Shown: one piece after another, positions 21,951 through 35,739 of the stretch
Layout of the letters: every line of letters begins with the position of its first letter
Numbering within the stretch: the first letter of the stretch is position 1
Assembly (NCBI GenBank): GCA_944474755.1
Contig: OX104122.1
Location: 8,085,223-8,149,222 of the forward strand
DNA from: Limnoperna fortunei
Taxonomy: Eukaryota > Mollusca > Bivalvia > Mytilida > Modiolidae
Length of the DNA: 64,000 bases
Reading direction: 5' to 3'
Notes under the pieces: generated by a model
Seen by the model: only the letters and a program-made list of their open reading frames with translations
What the model was told of the DNA's origin: nothing
The model's database searches: none
Position numbers and translations under genes: made by a program

Positions 21951-22700
21951 CAAAGTCATACTGACTAATGGTGAGTTTTACACAACATCATTCTGACCTG
22001 GTGTGCTGTATAAAGCAATGTATCGATTATACTTGAATTACATATTCTTGTAGTGCGTAAAACACAATGATTGCATTATACAAACACCATAGTGACATGT
22101 GGTGCGTTAAACACAATGTACGTTTTGTGCTTACATCAGGCAACCCTGTACAACGCAATGTATGGATTCTACTTGCATTAGATATATATGTGGTGCGAAT
22201 AAAACGATGTTTGCTTTACACAATCATCTTACTGTCATGTGGTGCGTTTTACTCCGTGCACATTTTGTACTTACATCGGACTGACCTGTTGTGTTTTTTA
22301 ACGCAAGATGTCTTCGACTTGCATTAAACATACCCGTGATGTCTGCTTTATAAAAACATTATACTGACACGTGGGGCGATTCCACAATGTACGTATGTAC
22401 TTATATCAGACTGACCTGTTGTGCTGTACTACTCAATGTATGAATTGCACTTGCAGTAGATATAATTGTGCTGCGTATAACACAATGTCTGCCTTATACA
22501 AACATCATACTGACATGTGGTGCTTTTCGCACAATATACGTTTTATAATAAAATCAGACTGACCTGTGCGTACTATTCAACGCAATGTATGGATTCTACT
22601 TGCATAAGATGTACTTGTGGTGCTTAAAATGCAATATCTCCTTTATACAAACATTATACTGACATGATGTGAGTTTGCACAATGTACGTTTTGTTTGTTT

Positions 22701-22890
22701 GAATGATGTTTAACGCCATTGTCAGGAATTTGTCAACTATGTCGTGGCGTTTAGATTTTATTGGGAGGAAACCGGAGTACCCGGAGAAAACAGCAGACCT
22801 TCGGTAGGAAAACTGACAATCCTTGTCAATGAAGATTGGAGTCAAGTACACCCTGTCCGCAGTGAGACACGAACCCGCAACCTTAGTGCA
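22701..22890 (-). repeat. SINE-like module (type example of the satellite's first insert)
   Basis: It reads, in reverse, as the body and tail of the SINE family seen at 35518-35731 and 31258. GAATGATGTTTAACGCCATT begins it, with CATGGCGTTTAGATTTTATT-like, GGAGGAAACCGGAGTACC and CACGAACCCGCAACC blocks following. Copies recur in nearly every higher-order unit. A second partial copy follows at 22894-23080. Confidence 0.7.
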
Positions 22891-23893
22891 TGTACATTTA
22901 ACGCCACTTTCAGCAATGTTTCAACCATATCATGGCGTCCAGTTTTCATTGGGGATGAAACCGAAGTACCTGGAGAAAATGCCTGACCTTCGGTAGGAAA
23001 ACTGGCAATCCTGTCAATTAAGATTGGAGTCGAGTACACACTGACCGCAATGAGACTCGAACCCGCAACCTCAGGGCATGTATGCTTTGTTCTTACATCA
23101 TACTGACCGATGGTGCTCTACAACGCAATGTATAGATTTTACTTGCCTCAAAGATAATTGTAGTGCGTATAACACAATGTGTGCTATGTACAAACATAAT
23201 AACGATATCTGGTGCGTTTAACAACAATGTACGTTTTGGCTAATATCAAACTGACCTGTTGTGCTGTAAACCTCAATGTATGAATTGTACTTGTATAAAA
23301 CATAATTGTGGTGCCTATGACACAATGTTTGCTTTATACAAACATCATAATTACATGTGGTGCGTTTTACCAAATGAACGTTTTGTATCTACATTAGACT
23401 GACTTTTCGTGCTGCTTAACGGAATGTCTGTCTTCGACTTACAAGTATGAAATATACCTGTGGTGCGTATAACACAATGTCTGCTTTATACAAATACCAT
23501 ATTGGCATGTTGTGCTGACATGTGATGTTTTTTACACATTGTACGTTTTGTACTTACTTCACACTGACGTGTTGTGCTGTAAAACTCAATATATGGATTG
23601 TACTTGCATTAGATATACTTGTCGTTCATAAGATGTACATTTGGTTCATATAACGCGAAATCTGCTCTATACAAACATCACACTGACATGTGGTGCGTTT
23701 TATACAATGCATGGATTGTGCTTGCAGTAGATACACTTGTGTTGCGTAAAACTCAATAACTGCTTTATACAAGCATTATCCCGCAGTGAGACACGAACCC
23801 GCAACTTCAGTGCATGTACGTTTTGTACTTACATCATACTGACATGTTGTGCTATACAACGCAATGTATAGATTTTACTTGCATCAAATATAA

Positions 23894-24320
23894 TCGCTGG
23901 GACCATACTGGGAGTGTTCTCAGTGCTCGACCCACAGAGCAGCCCAGCGCGTCCCCGGTTGGCGAATTGGGGAGACCCTCTCGTTGTGGGGTGGGGTTGT
24001 TAGGTCATAATACGGAAAGCCTGACCGCGGACCATAGTGGGTAACGTGTTTGGAGAGTGCCACGCTCCTTGCACGACAAAGACTTTTTAGTAGACTTAGA
24101 AAAAGAGTAGGCTCATTGTAGCCGCTACAAAGGCTAAGTTCTTCGTCTCTACCCAAAACTCCATACTTTTCCAGTGGCAGTCAAAATTGTATTTCCCGTG
24201 ACCCATCCCACCCCACTTTAAGTTGATTTATTGTTTTTTTAACTTGTTCCCGCCCTGAATAGCCTAAATACTGCTCGCTAGACGTAAAGTATACATCCAA
24301 TCAATCAATCAATCAATCAA
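23894..24320 (+). repeat. GC-richer module with (CAAT)n tail (type example of the satellite's second insert)
   Basis: The block runs from CTGGGACCATACTGGGAG through CGCGTCCCCGGTTGGCGAAT and CCGCGGACCATAGTGGGTAA to a SINE-like tail, TGAATAGCCTAAATACTGCT, closed by (CAAT)n. Seven copies lie at 1.43-2.57-kb spacing. It runs opposite to the other SINE-like module. Confidence 0.75.
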
Positions 24321-25821
24321 ATATAATCGTGGTGGGTATAACAAAATGTGTGCTTTCTACAGACACCATAACGACATCTAGTGCGTTTAACAATAATGTA
24401 TGTTTTGAATAATATCGGGATGACCTGCTGTGCTGTACAACGCAACGTATTGATTGTACTTGCATTAGATATACTTGTGGTTTATATAACGCAATGTTTG
24501 CTCTATACAGACATCATATTAACATGCGGTGCGTTGAACACAAAGTATGGATTGTAGTTGCATAAAATATAATCGTCGGACCTATAACACAATGTCTGCT
24601 TTAGACGAACATCGTATTAACATGCGGTGCGTTTTACCAAACACACGCTTTGTATTTACATTAGACTGGCTTGTTTTGCTGTTTAACGCAATGTCTTTCT
24701 ACGACTTGCATTAAATATACATGTGGTGCTATAACACAATAGCTGCTTCATACAAATATCATACTGAAATGTGATGCGTTTTACACATTGTACGTTTTGT
24801 ACTTACTTCAAACTGATCTGTGGTGCTCTAAAACTAAATATATAGATTGTACTTGCATAAGATATACTTCTCGTTCATATAACGCAATGTATGCTCTATA
24901 CAAACATCATACTAACATGTGGATAGTTTTACACATTGAATGGATTGTACTTGCATAAGATATACTTGTGGTTCATATAACAGAATGTCTGCTCTATACA
25001 AACATCACACTGACATGTGGTGCGTTTTATACAATGCATGGATTGTGCTTGCAGTAGATATACTTGTGTTGCGTAAAACTCAATATCTGCTTTATACAAG
25101 CACTATACTGACATGTTGTGCGTTTGCACAATATAAGTTTTGTTTATTTGTTTGAATGATGTTAAACGCCATTGTCAGGAATTCGTCAACTATGTCATGG
25201 CGTTCAGATTTTCTTGGGGAGGAAGCCGGAGTACCCGGAGAAAACAGCCGACCTTTGGTAGGAAAACTGACAATCTTAATTAAGATTGGAGTCGAGTACA
25301 CCCTGCCAGCGGTGAGACACGAACCCGCAACCTTAGTGCATGTACGTTTTGTACTTACGTTATTCTGACCTGTTGTTCTATACAATGCAATGTATAGATT
25401 TTACTTGCATCAAATATAATCGCTGGGACCATACTGGGAGGGTTCTCAGTCCTCGACCCAACGAGCAGCCCAGCGCGTCCACGGTTGGCGAATTGGAGAG
25501 ACCCTCTCGTCGTGGGGTGAGGTTGTTAGGTCATAATACGGAAAACCTGACCGCGGACCGTAGTGGGTAAAGTGTTTGGAGATTGCCAATCTCCTTGCAC
25601 GACAAAGACCTTTTTTGTAGAATTCGAAAAAGTGTAGGCTCATTGTACCCGCTACAAAAGGCTACGTGCTACGTCTCTACCCAAAACTCCATACTTTTCC
25701 AGTGGCAGTCAAAATTGTATTTCCCGTGACCCATCCCACCCCATTTTAAGTTGATTTATTGTTTTTTAACTTGTTCCCGTCCTGAATAGCATAAATACTG
25801 CTCGCTAGACGTAAAGTATAC

Positions 25822-25822
<1 letters not shown>

Positions 25823-25901
<79 letters not shown>
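25823..25901. repeat. (CAAT)n microsatellite, about 20 units
   Basis: This is the longest of the seven (CAAT)n tails. The others, at 24297, 27299, 28833, 30262, 32832 and 34352, have about 4-7 units. Confidence 0.95.
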
Positions 25902-25902
<1 letters not shown>

Positions 25903-28900
25903 TGGTGGGTATAACAAAGTGTGTGTTTTATACAGACATCATACTGACATCTGGTGCGTTTACCAATAATGTACGTTTTGAATAATATCGGGATGACCTG
26001 TTGTGCTGTACAACGCAACGTATAGATTGTACTTGCATTAGATATACTTATGGTTTATATAACGCAATGTTTGCTCTATACAGACATCATATTAACATGC
26101 GGTGCGTTGAACACAATGTATGGATTGTACTTGCATAACATTTAATCGTCGGACCTAAAACACAATGTCTGATTTATACAAACATCGTATAAACATGCGA
26201 TGCGTTTTACCAAATGCATGTTTTGCATTTACATTAGACTGGCTTGTTCTGGTCTTTAACGCATGTCTGTCTACGCCTTGCATTAAATATACATGTGGTG
26301 CTATAACACAATAGCTGCTTCATACAAATATCATACTGAAATGTGATGCGTTTTACACATTGTACGTTTTGTACTTACTTCAGACTGATCTGTGGTGCTC
26401 TACAACTAAATATATAGATTGTACTTGCATAAGATATACTTGTCGTTCATATAACGCAATGTATGCTCTATACAAACATCATACTGATATGTGGTGCGTT
26501 TTATACAATGCATGGATTGTGCTTGCAGTAGAAATACTTGTGTTGCGTAAAACTCAATATCTGCTTTATACATGCACTATACTGACATGATGTGCGTTTG
26601 CACAATATAAGTTTTGTTTATTTGTTTGAATGATGTTTAATGCCATTGTCAGGATTTTGTCAACTATGTCATGCCGTTCAGATTTTATTGGGGAGGAAGC
26701 CGGAGTACCCGGAGAAAACAGCCGACCTTCGGTAGGAAAACTGACAATCCTTGTCAATTAAGATTGGAGTCGAGTACACCCTGCCCGCGGTGAGACACGG
26801 ACCCGCAACCTTAGTGCATGTACTTTTTGTACTTACATCATTCTGACCTCTTATTCTATATAACGCAATGTATAATTTTACTTGCATCAAATATAATCGC
26901 TGGGACCATACTGGGAGTGTTCTCAGTGCTCGACCCACAGAGCAGCCCAGCGCGTTCCCGGTTGGCGAATTGGGGAGACCCTCTCGTTGTGGGGTGGGGT
27001 TGTTAGGTCATAATACGGAAAGCCTGACCGCGGACCATAGTGGGTAACGTTTTTGGAGAGTGCCACGCGCCTTGCACGACAAAGACTTTTTTAGTAGACT
27101 TAGAAAAAGAGTAGGCTCATTGTAGCCGCTACAAAGGCTAAGTTCTTCGTCTCTACCCAAAACTCCATACTTTTCCAGTGGCAGTCAAAATTGTATTTCC
27201 CGCGACCCATCCCACCCCACTTTCAGTTGATTTATTGTTTGTTAACTTGTTCCCGTCCTGAATAGCCGAAATGCTGCTCGATAAACGTAAAGTATACATC
27301 CAATCAATCAATCAATCAATCAATCAAGTATAATCGTGGTGGGTATAACAAAATGTGTGCTTTCTACAGACATCATAACGACATCTGGTGCGTTTAACAA
27401 CAATGTATGTTTTGAATTATATCAGGATTACCTGTTGTCCTGTACAACGCAACTTATTGATTGTACTTGCATAAGATATACTTGTGGTTCATATAACGCA
27501 ATGATTGCTCTATACAGACATCATATAAACATGCGGTGCGTTTTACACAATGTATGGATTGTACTTGAATAAAATATAATTGTCGGGCCTATTACACAAT
27601 GTCTGCTTTATACAAACATTGTACTAACATGCGGTGCGTTTTACCAAATGTACGTTTTGTATTTACATTAGACTGACTTGTTCTGCTGTTTAACGCAATG
27701 TCTGTCTACGACTTGCATTAAATATACACGTGGTGCTATAACACAATAGCTGCCTGATACAAATATCATACTGACATGTGATGCGTTTTACACATTGTAC
27801 GTTTTGTACTTACTTCAGACTGATCTGTGGTGCTGTAAAACTAAATATATAGATTGTACATGCATTAGATATACTTGTCGTTCATATAACGCAATGTATG
27901 CTCTATACAAACATTATACTGACATGTGGTGAGTTTTACACCATGCATGGATTGTACTTGCATTATATATACTTGTGGTTCATATAACACAATGTCTGCT
28001 TTATACAAACATCAAACTGACATGTGGTGCATTTTATACAATGCATGGATTGTGCTTGCAGTAGATATACTTGTGTTGCGTAAAACTCAATATCTGCTTT
28101 ATACAAGCATTATACTGACATGTTGTGCGTTTGCACAATATACGTGTTGTTTATTTGTTTGAATGATGTTTAATGCCATTGTAAGGAATTTGTCAACTAT
28201 GTCATGGCGTTCAGATTTTATTGGGGAGGAAGCCGGAGTACCCGAAAAAAAGCCGACCATCGGTAGGAAAACTGACAATCCTTGTCAATTAAGATTGGAG
28301 TCAAGTACCCCCTGCCCGCAGTGGGACACGAACCCGCAACATCAGTGCATGTACGTTTTGTACTTACATCATACTGACCTGTTGTGCTATTCAACGCAAT
28401 GTATAGATTTTATTTGCATCAAATATAATCACTGGGACCATACTGGGAGGGTTCTCAGTGCTCTACCCACAGAGCAGCCCAGCGCGTCCCCGGATGGCGA
28501 ATTGGGGAGACCCTCTCGTTGTTGGCGGGGGGGGGGTGCTAGGTCTTCATACAGAAAGCCTGACAGCGGACCGTAGTGGGTAACGTGTTTGGAGATGGCC
28601 ACGCTCCTTGCACGACAAAGACTTTTTTGCAGATTTCGAAAAAGAGTAGGCTTTTTGTAGCCGCTACAAAAGGCTTAGTTCTTCGTCTCTACCCAAAACT
28701 CCATATTTTTACAGTGGCAGTCACAAATGTATATCCCGTGACCCATCCCACTCCATTTTCAGTTGATTTATTGTTTGTTAACTTGTTCCCGTCCTGAATA
28801 GCCGAAATACTGCTCGCTGGACGAAAAGTATACATCCAATCAATCAATCAAATATAATCGTGGTGGGTATAACAAAATGTGTGCTTTCTACAAACACCAT

Positions 28901-31900
28901 AACGACATCTGGTCCGTTTAACAACAATGTACGTTTTGAATAATATCGGGATGACCTGTTGTGCTGTACAACGCAATTTATTGGTTTTTACTTGCATAAG
29001 ATATTATTGTGGTTCATATAACACAATGTCTGCTTTATACAAACATCCTACTAACATGCGGTGCGTTTTACCAAATGCACGTTTTGTATTTACATTAGAC
29101 TGGCTTGTTCTGCTGTTTAACGTAATGTCTGTCTACGACTTGCATTAAATATGCCTGTGGTGCTATAACACAATAGCTGCTTGATACAAATATCATACTG
29201 ACATGTGATGCATTTTACACATTGTACGTTTTGTACTTACTTTAGACTGATCTGTGGTGCTGTAAAACTAAATGCATAGATTGTACTTGCATTAGATTTA
29301 CATGTGCTTCATATAACGCAATGCCTTCCCTATCCAAACATCATTCTGACATGTGGTGAGTTTACACAATGCATGGAATGTACTTGCATTAGATATAGTC
29401 TTGTGGTTCATTTAACACAATGTCTGCTCTATACAAACATCACACTGACATTTGGTGCGTTTTATACAATGCATGGATTGTGCTTGCAGTAGATATACTT
29501 GTGTTGCGTAAAACTATATATCTGCTTTATACATGTATTTTACTGAAATGATGTGCGTTTGCACAATATACGTTTTGTTGATTTGTTTGAATGATGTTTA
29601 ACGCCATTGTCAGGAATTTGTCAACTATGTCATGGCGTTCAGATTTTATTTGGGAGGAAGCCGAGTACCCGGAGAAAACAGCCGACCTTTGGTAGAAAAT
29701 CTGGCAATCCTTGTCAATTAAGATTTAAGTCGAGTACAACCTGTCCGCAGTGAGACACCAACCCGTAACCTCAGTGCATTCACGTTTTGTACTTACATCA
29801 TACTGGCTGTTGTGCTATAGAACGCAATGTTTAGATTTTACTTGCATCAAATATAATCGCTGGGACCATACTGGAAGGGTTGTCAGTGCTCGACCCACAG
29901 AGCAGCCCAGCGCGTTCCCGGTTGGCGGATTGGGGATACCCTCTCGTTGTGGGATGGGGGGTTGTTAGGTCTTAATACGGAAAGCCTGACCGCGGACCGT
30001 AGTGGGTAACGTGTTTGGAGAGTGCCACGCTCCTTCCACGTCAAAGACCTTTTTTGTAGATTTCGAAAAAGTGTAAGCTCATTGTAGCCGCTACAAAAGG
30101 CCATGTTCTCCGTCTCTTGCCTTAACTCTATACTTTTCTAGTGGCAGTCAAAATTGTATTTCCCGTGACCCATCCCACCCCGTTTTCAGTTGATTTATTG
30201 TTTGTCTTCTTGTTCCCGTCCTGAATAACCGACATACTGCTCTCTGGACGTAAAGTATACATCCAATCAATCAATCAATCAATCAATCAAATATAATCGT
30301 GGTGGTTATAACAAAATGTGTGCTTTATACAGACATCATACCGATATCTGGTGCGTTTAACAACAATGTACGTTTTAAATAATATTGGAATGACTTGTGC
30401 TGTACAACGCAATGCTTTGATTGTACTTGTAATAAATATACTTCATTGCGTATAACACAAAGTCGTCTTTATAACACTATCATACTGACATGTGGCACGT
30501 TTTACACAATGTACGTTTTGTACTAATTTTAGATTGACCTGTTGTGCTGTACATCGCAATGTATGGATTGTACTAGCATTAGATAATCTTTTGCTGCGTT
30601 GTCGCAATGTAGGCATTATACAAACATCATATTGGTATGTGGTTGGTTTTCACAATGTACGTTTTGCATTTACATCAGACTGAGCTGTTGTTATGCTCAA
30701 CGCAAAGTCTGTCTCCGACTTGCATTTAACATACCCGTGGTGCCGATAACACAAAGGCTGCTGTATTCAAATATCATACTGAAATGTTGTGCGTTTTACA
30801 CAAAGTACGACTTGTACTAACATCAGACTGAGCTGTACTACTCAATGTATAGATTCTGCTTGCATTACATATACTTGGTTTGCGTGTAACGCAATATCTG
30901 CTTGATACAAACATCATTCTGGCGTGTTTTGTGGTCTACACAATGTACGTTTTGGACTAACATCAGACTGAAATGTTGTACTGTACAACACAATGGCTGA
31001 ATTGAACTTGCATTAGATATAATTGTGCTGCGTATAACACAATGTCTGCTTCATACAAACATCATACTGACATGAAGTGGGTTTCGCACAATGTACGTTT
31101 TATAATAAAATCAGACTGACCACTGCGTATTATTCAACGCAATGTATGGATTCTACTTGCATAAGATGTACTTGGGGTGCTTAAAACGCAATATCTGCTT
31201 TATACAAACATTTTACTGACATGCTGTGCGTTTGCACAATGTACGTTTTGTTTGTTTGAATGATGTTTAACGCCACTTTCAGCAATTTTTCAGTGATGTC
31301 ATGGCGTCTAGTTTTTATTGGGGATGAAACCGAATTACCTGGAGAAAATACCTGATCTTCGGTAGGAAAACTGGCAATCCGTGTCACTTAAGATTGGAGT
31401 CGAGTACACCCTGACCGCAATGTGACTCGAACCCGCAACCTCAGGGCATGTATGCTCTGTTCTTACATCATACTGACCTATTGTGCTCTACAACGCAATG
31501 TATAGATTTTTCTTGCATCAAACACAATTGTGGTGCGTATAACACAATGTGTGCTTTGTACAAACATCGTACCGAAATCTGGTGCGTTTAACAACAATGT
31601 ACATTTTGGACTAATATCAAACTGACCTGGTGTGCTGTAAAACGCAATGAATGAATTTTACTTGCATAAAACATAATTGTGGTGCCTATGACACACTGTT
31701 TTCTTTATACAAACATCATAATTACATGTGGTGCGTTTTACCAAATGTACGTTTTGTATTTACAATAGACTGACTTTTTGTGCTGTTTAACGGAATGTCT
31801 GTCTTCGACTTGCATGAAATATATCTGTGGTGCGTATAACACAATGTCTGCTTTATACAAATATCATATTGACATGGGATGTTTTTCACACATTGTACGT

Positions 31901-34900
31901 TTTGCACTCACTTCAGACTGACCTGTTGTTAAACTCAATATATGGATTGTAATTGCATTAGATATACATGTGGTTCATATAACACAATGTCTGCTCTATA
32001 CAAACATCACACTGACATGTGGTGCGTTTTATACAATGCATGGATTGTCCTTGCAGTAGATACACTTTTGTTGCGTAAAACTCAATATCTTTATATAAGC
32101 ATTATACTGACATGTTGTGCGTTTGCACAATATACGTTTTGTTTATTTGTTTAAATGATGTTTAACGCCATTGTCAGGAATTTATCAACTATGTCATGAC
32201 GTTCAGATTTTATTGGAAAGGAACCCAGAGCACCCGGAGGAAACAGTCGACCTTCGGTAGGAAAACTGGCAATCCTTGGCAATTAAGATTGGAGTCGAGT
32301 ACACCCTGCACACAGTGAGACGCGAACCCGCAAACTCAGTGCATGTAGGTTTTTTACTTACATCACACTGACCTGTTGTTCTATACAACGCAATGCATAG
32401 ATTTTACTTGCATCAAATATAATCCCTGGGACAATACTGGGAAGGGTCTCAGTGCTCGACCCACAGAGCAGCCCAGCGCGTTCCCGGGTGGCGAATTGTG
32501 TAAACACTCTCGTTGGGTGGGGGGTTGTCAGGTCATAATACGAAAGCCTGGCCGTGGACCGTAGAGGGTAACGTGGTTGGAGAGTGCCACGCTCCTTGCA
32601 CGACAAAGACCCTTTTGTAGATTTTGCTTTTGTTCGCAAAAGAGTAGGCTCGTTTTAACGCTACTAAAGGCCATGTTCTCCGTCTCTACCCAAAACTCCA
32701 TACTTTTCCAGTGGCATTCAAAATTGTATTTCCCGTGACCCATCCCACCCCATTTTCAGTTGATTTATTGTTAGTTAAGTTGTTACCGTCCTGAATAGCC
32801 GAAATACTGCTAGCTGGACGTAAAGTAAACATCCAATCAATCAATCAATCATATATAATCGTGGTGGGTATAACAAAATGTGTTTTATACAAACATCATA
32901 CCGACATCTGGTGCGTTTAACAACAATGTACGTTTTGAATAATATCTGGATAACCTGATGTGCTGTACAACGCAACATTTTGATTGTACCTGCATTAGAT
33001 ATTCTTATGGTTCATATAACGCAATTTTTGCTCTATACAGACATCATACTAACATGCGGTGCGTTTTACACAATCTATGGATTGCACTTGCATAAAATAT
33101 AATCGTCGGGCCTATAACACAATGTCTGCTTTATACAAACATCGTACTAACATGCGGTGCGTTTTACCAAATGTACGTTTTGTATTTACATTAGACTGAC
33201 TGTTCTGCTGTTTAACGCAATGTCTGTCTACAACTTGCATTAAATATACATGTGGTGCTATAACACAATAGCTGCTTTATACAAATATCATACTGATATG
33301 TGATGCGTTTAACATTGTAAGTTTGTACTTACTTCAGACTGATCTGTGGTGCTGTAAAACTAAATATATAGATTGTACTTGCATTAGATATACATGTGCT
33401 TCATATAACGCAATGTCTTCCCTATACAAACATCATACTGACATGTGGTCCGTTTTACACAATACATGGATTGTACTTGCATTAGATATACTTGTGGTTC
33501 ATATAACACAATGTCTGCTCTATACAAACATCACACTGACATGTGGTGCGTTTTATACAATGCATGGATTGTGCTTGCATTAGATATACTTGTGTTGAGT
33601 AAAACTCAATATCTGCTTTATACAAGCATTATACTGATATGTTGTGCGTTTGCACAATATACGTTTTGTTTATTTGTTTGAATCGTGTTTAACGCCTTTG
33701 TCAGGAATTCGTCAACTATGTCATGGTCTTCAGATTTTTATGGGTGGAAACCGGAGTACCCGGCGAAAACAATCGACCTTCGGTAGGAAAAATGGCAATC
33801 CTTGGCAATTAAGATTGGAGTCGAGTAAACGCCGCCCACAGTGAGACACTAACCCGCAACCTCAGTGCATGTACGTTTTGTACTTACATCATACTGACCT
33901 GTTGTGCTTTACAACGTAAGGCATAGATTTTACTTGCATCAAATATAATCTCGCTGGGACCATACTGGGAGGGTTCTCAGTGCTCGACCCACAGAGCAGC
34001 CCAGCGCGTCCCCGGGTGGCAAGTAAGGGAGACCCTCTCATTGGGGGGATTGTTAGGTCATAATACGGAAAGCCTGACCACGGACCGTAGTGGGTAACGT
34101 GTTTGAAGAGTGCCACGCTACTTACACGAAAAAGACTTTTTTTGTAGATTTAGAAAACGAGTAGGCTCATTGTAGCCGCTACAAAAGGCTACGTTCTCCG
34201 TCTCTACCCAAAACTCCATACCTTTTCCAGTGGCAGTCAAAATTGTATTTCCCGTGACCCACCCCACCCTATTTTCAGTTGATTTATTGTTTGTTAACTT
34301 GTTCCCGTCCTGAATAGCCGAAATACTGCTCGCTAGACGTAAAGTATACATCCAATCAATCAATCAAATATAATCGTGGTGAGTATAACAAAATGTGTGC
34401 TTTATACAGACATCATATCGACATCTGGTTCGTTTAACAACAATGTACGTTTTGAATAAATCGGGATGACCTGTCGTGCTGTACAACGCAATGTATTAAT
34501 TGTACTTGCATTAGATATACTTGTAGTTCATATAACGCAATGTTTGCTTTATGCAAACATCGTAGTAACATGCGGTGCGTTTTACCAAATATACGTTTTG
34601 TATTTACATTAGACTGACTTGTTCTGCTGTTTAACGCAATGTCTGTCTACGACTTGCATTAAATATACCTGTGGTGCGTATAACGCAATGTCTGCTTTAA
34701 ACAAATATCATACTGACATGTGATGCGTTTTACACATTGTACGTTTTGTACTTACCTCAGACTGACCTGTTGTGCTGTACTACTCATGTATGGGTTGTAC
34801 TTGCATTAGATATACATGTGGTTCATATAGCGCAATGTCTGCTCTATACAAACATCATACTGACGTGTGGTGCGTTTTTCACAATGCACGGCTTGTACTT

Positions 34901-34955
34901 GCATTATATAAACTTCGTATAACTCAGTTTATACCTTATACAAACATCATACTGA

Positions 34956-35250
34956 CTATAGTACACCTTATATACCACATATATGATGACAGGGTAACAT
35001 AGGAGGCTATAGTACACCTTTTATTCCAAAAGTAACGTTAGGGTTACATTAGAGGCTATAGTACACCTGATATAACAACGATATCATGGCAGGGTAACAT
35101 AGGATGCTATTGTGCACCTTATATACCAAAAATTACATGGTGGGGGATATAGTACACCTTTGATGCAAAAGCTATCATGGTGGTGTAACATTCGATGCTA
35201 CAGAATGACTTATATACCAAAAGTGCCTGTTTACACCTTATATACAAAAG
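34956..35250. repeat. Second tandem array, ~50-bp unit, about six copies
   Basis: GGCTATAGTACACCTTATAT, then ACCAAAAG, ATCATGG and CAGGGTAACAT, recur at 49-51-bp spacing (35005, 35054, 35105 and following, with one shorter unit). Its sequence differs from the satellite that it directly abuts. Confidence 0.75.
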
Positions 35251-35517
35251 CCTTCTTGCAAAACGGTACATGTACAAAATGGCATTAGTGACATCCACGC
35301 TGATGAAATGGTTCTGTTCGCTCTCGTATGTTCATCATTGAAGACTTCTTTGTTTTGATCACGTGCACGACAATGGAAGAAGAACTATGCAGAAACATTA
35401 ATTTTCAAATCTGACAAAATTCTTATTCCAGTGAGTGTGCATTTAGTTTTCACATATTGTTCTTCATATACTGACGATTAAACACATCTGTAAAAAAAAT
35501 CATATTTATTGTTTGTT

Positions 35518-35731
35518 TTTGTTTGAATGATGTTTGGTGCTTCTTTCAGCAATTTTCAATATTGTGGCGTCCAGTTCAGGAAGCCAGAATATCCAGATAA
35601 AAACCCTGACCTAACTTATCAAATAAAATTGGAGTCGAGTGCACCCTACCCACAGTGAGACTGGAACCCATTACCTAGTATTGACAGACCAAGTGATAAA
35701 TAAGTAGACTAACTACCTTAACCACTCATAT
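35518..35731 (-). repeat. tRNA-derived SINE copy
   Basis: On the minus strand it has a head ending in AGTGGTTAAGGTAGTT, a B-box-like GGTTCCAGTCTCAC, and a body ending GAAAGAAGCACCAAACATC before CAAACAAAAAC. It is decayed. Confidence 0.6.
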
Positions 35732-35739
35732 TTTAATGT

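Larger units (their letters stand above)
21955..34955. repeat. 13-kb satellite: ~49-bp units, ~147-bp triplets, ~1.5-kb higher-order units
   Basis: Three related ~49-50-bp units recur: GTGGTGCGTATAACACAATG.., GTGGTGCGTTTTACACAATG.. and GTTGTGCTGTACAACGCAAT... These arrays are interrupted periodically by a SINE-like module (starts near 22701, 25154, 26628, 28161, 29589, 31258, 32152 and 33680). About 260 bp later a GC-richer module follows (starts near 23894, 25421, 26898, 28430, 29858, 32424 and 33952). Spacing of the GC-richer module is 1428-1532 bp, except for one 2.57-kb interval that lacks it once. The many short ORFs here are by-products of the repeat. Confidence 0.9.

Noticed and set aside
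21955..34955. Dozens of 60-137-residue ORFs (MYVLYLHHTD.., ..WDHTGRVLSARPTEQPSAS..) as a gene family
   Set aside because: They recur at the satellite period, have frames imposed by the 49-bp units and modules, and show no protein-level selection visible to me.
21955..35250. CRISPR-like array
   Set aside because: Units are contiguous and degenerate, without identical repeats separated by unique spacers, in a eukaryotic context.
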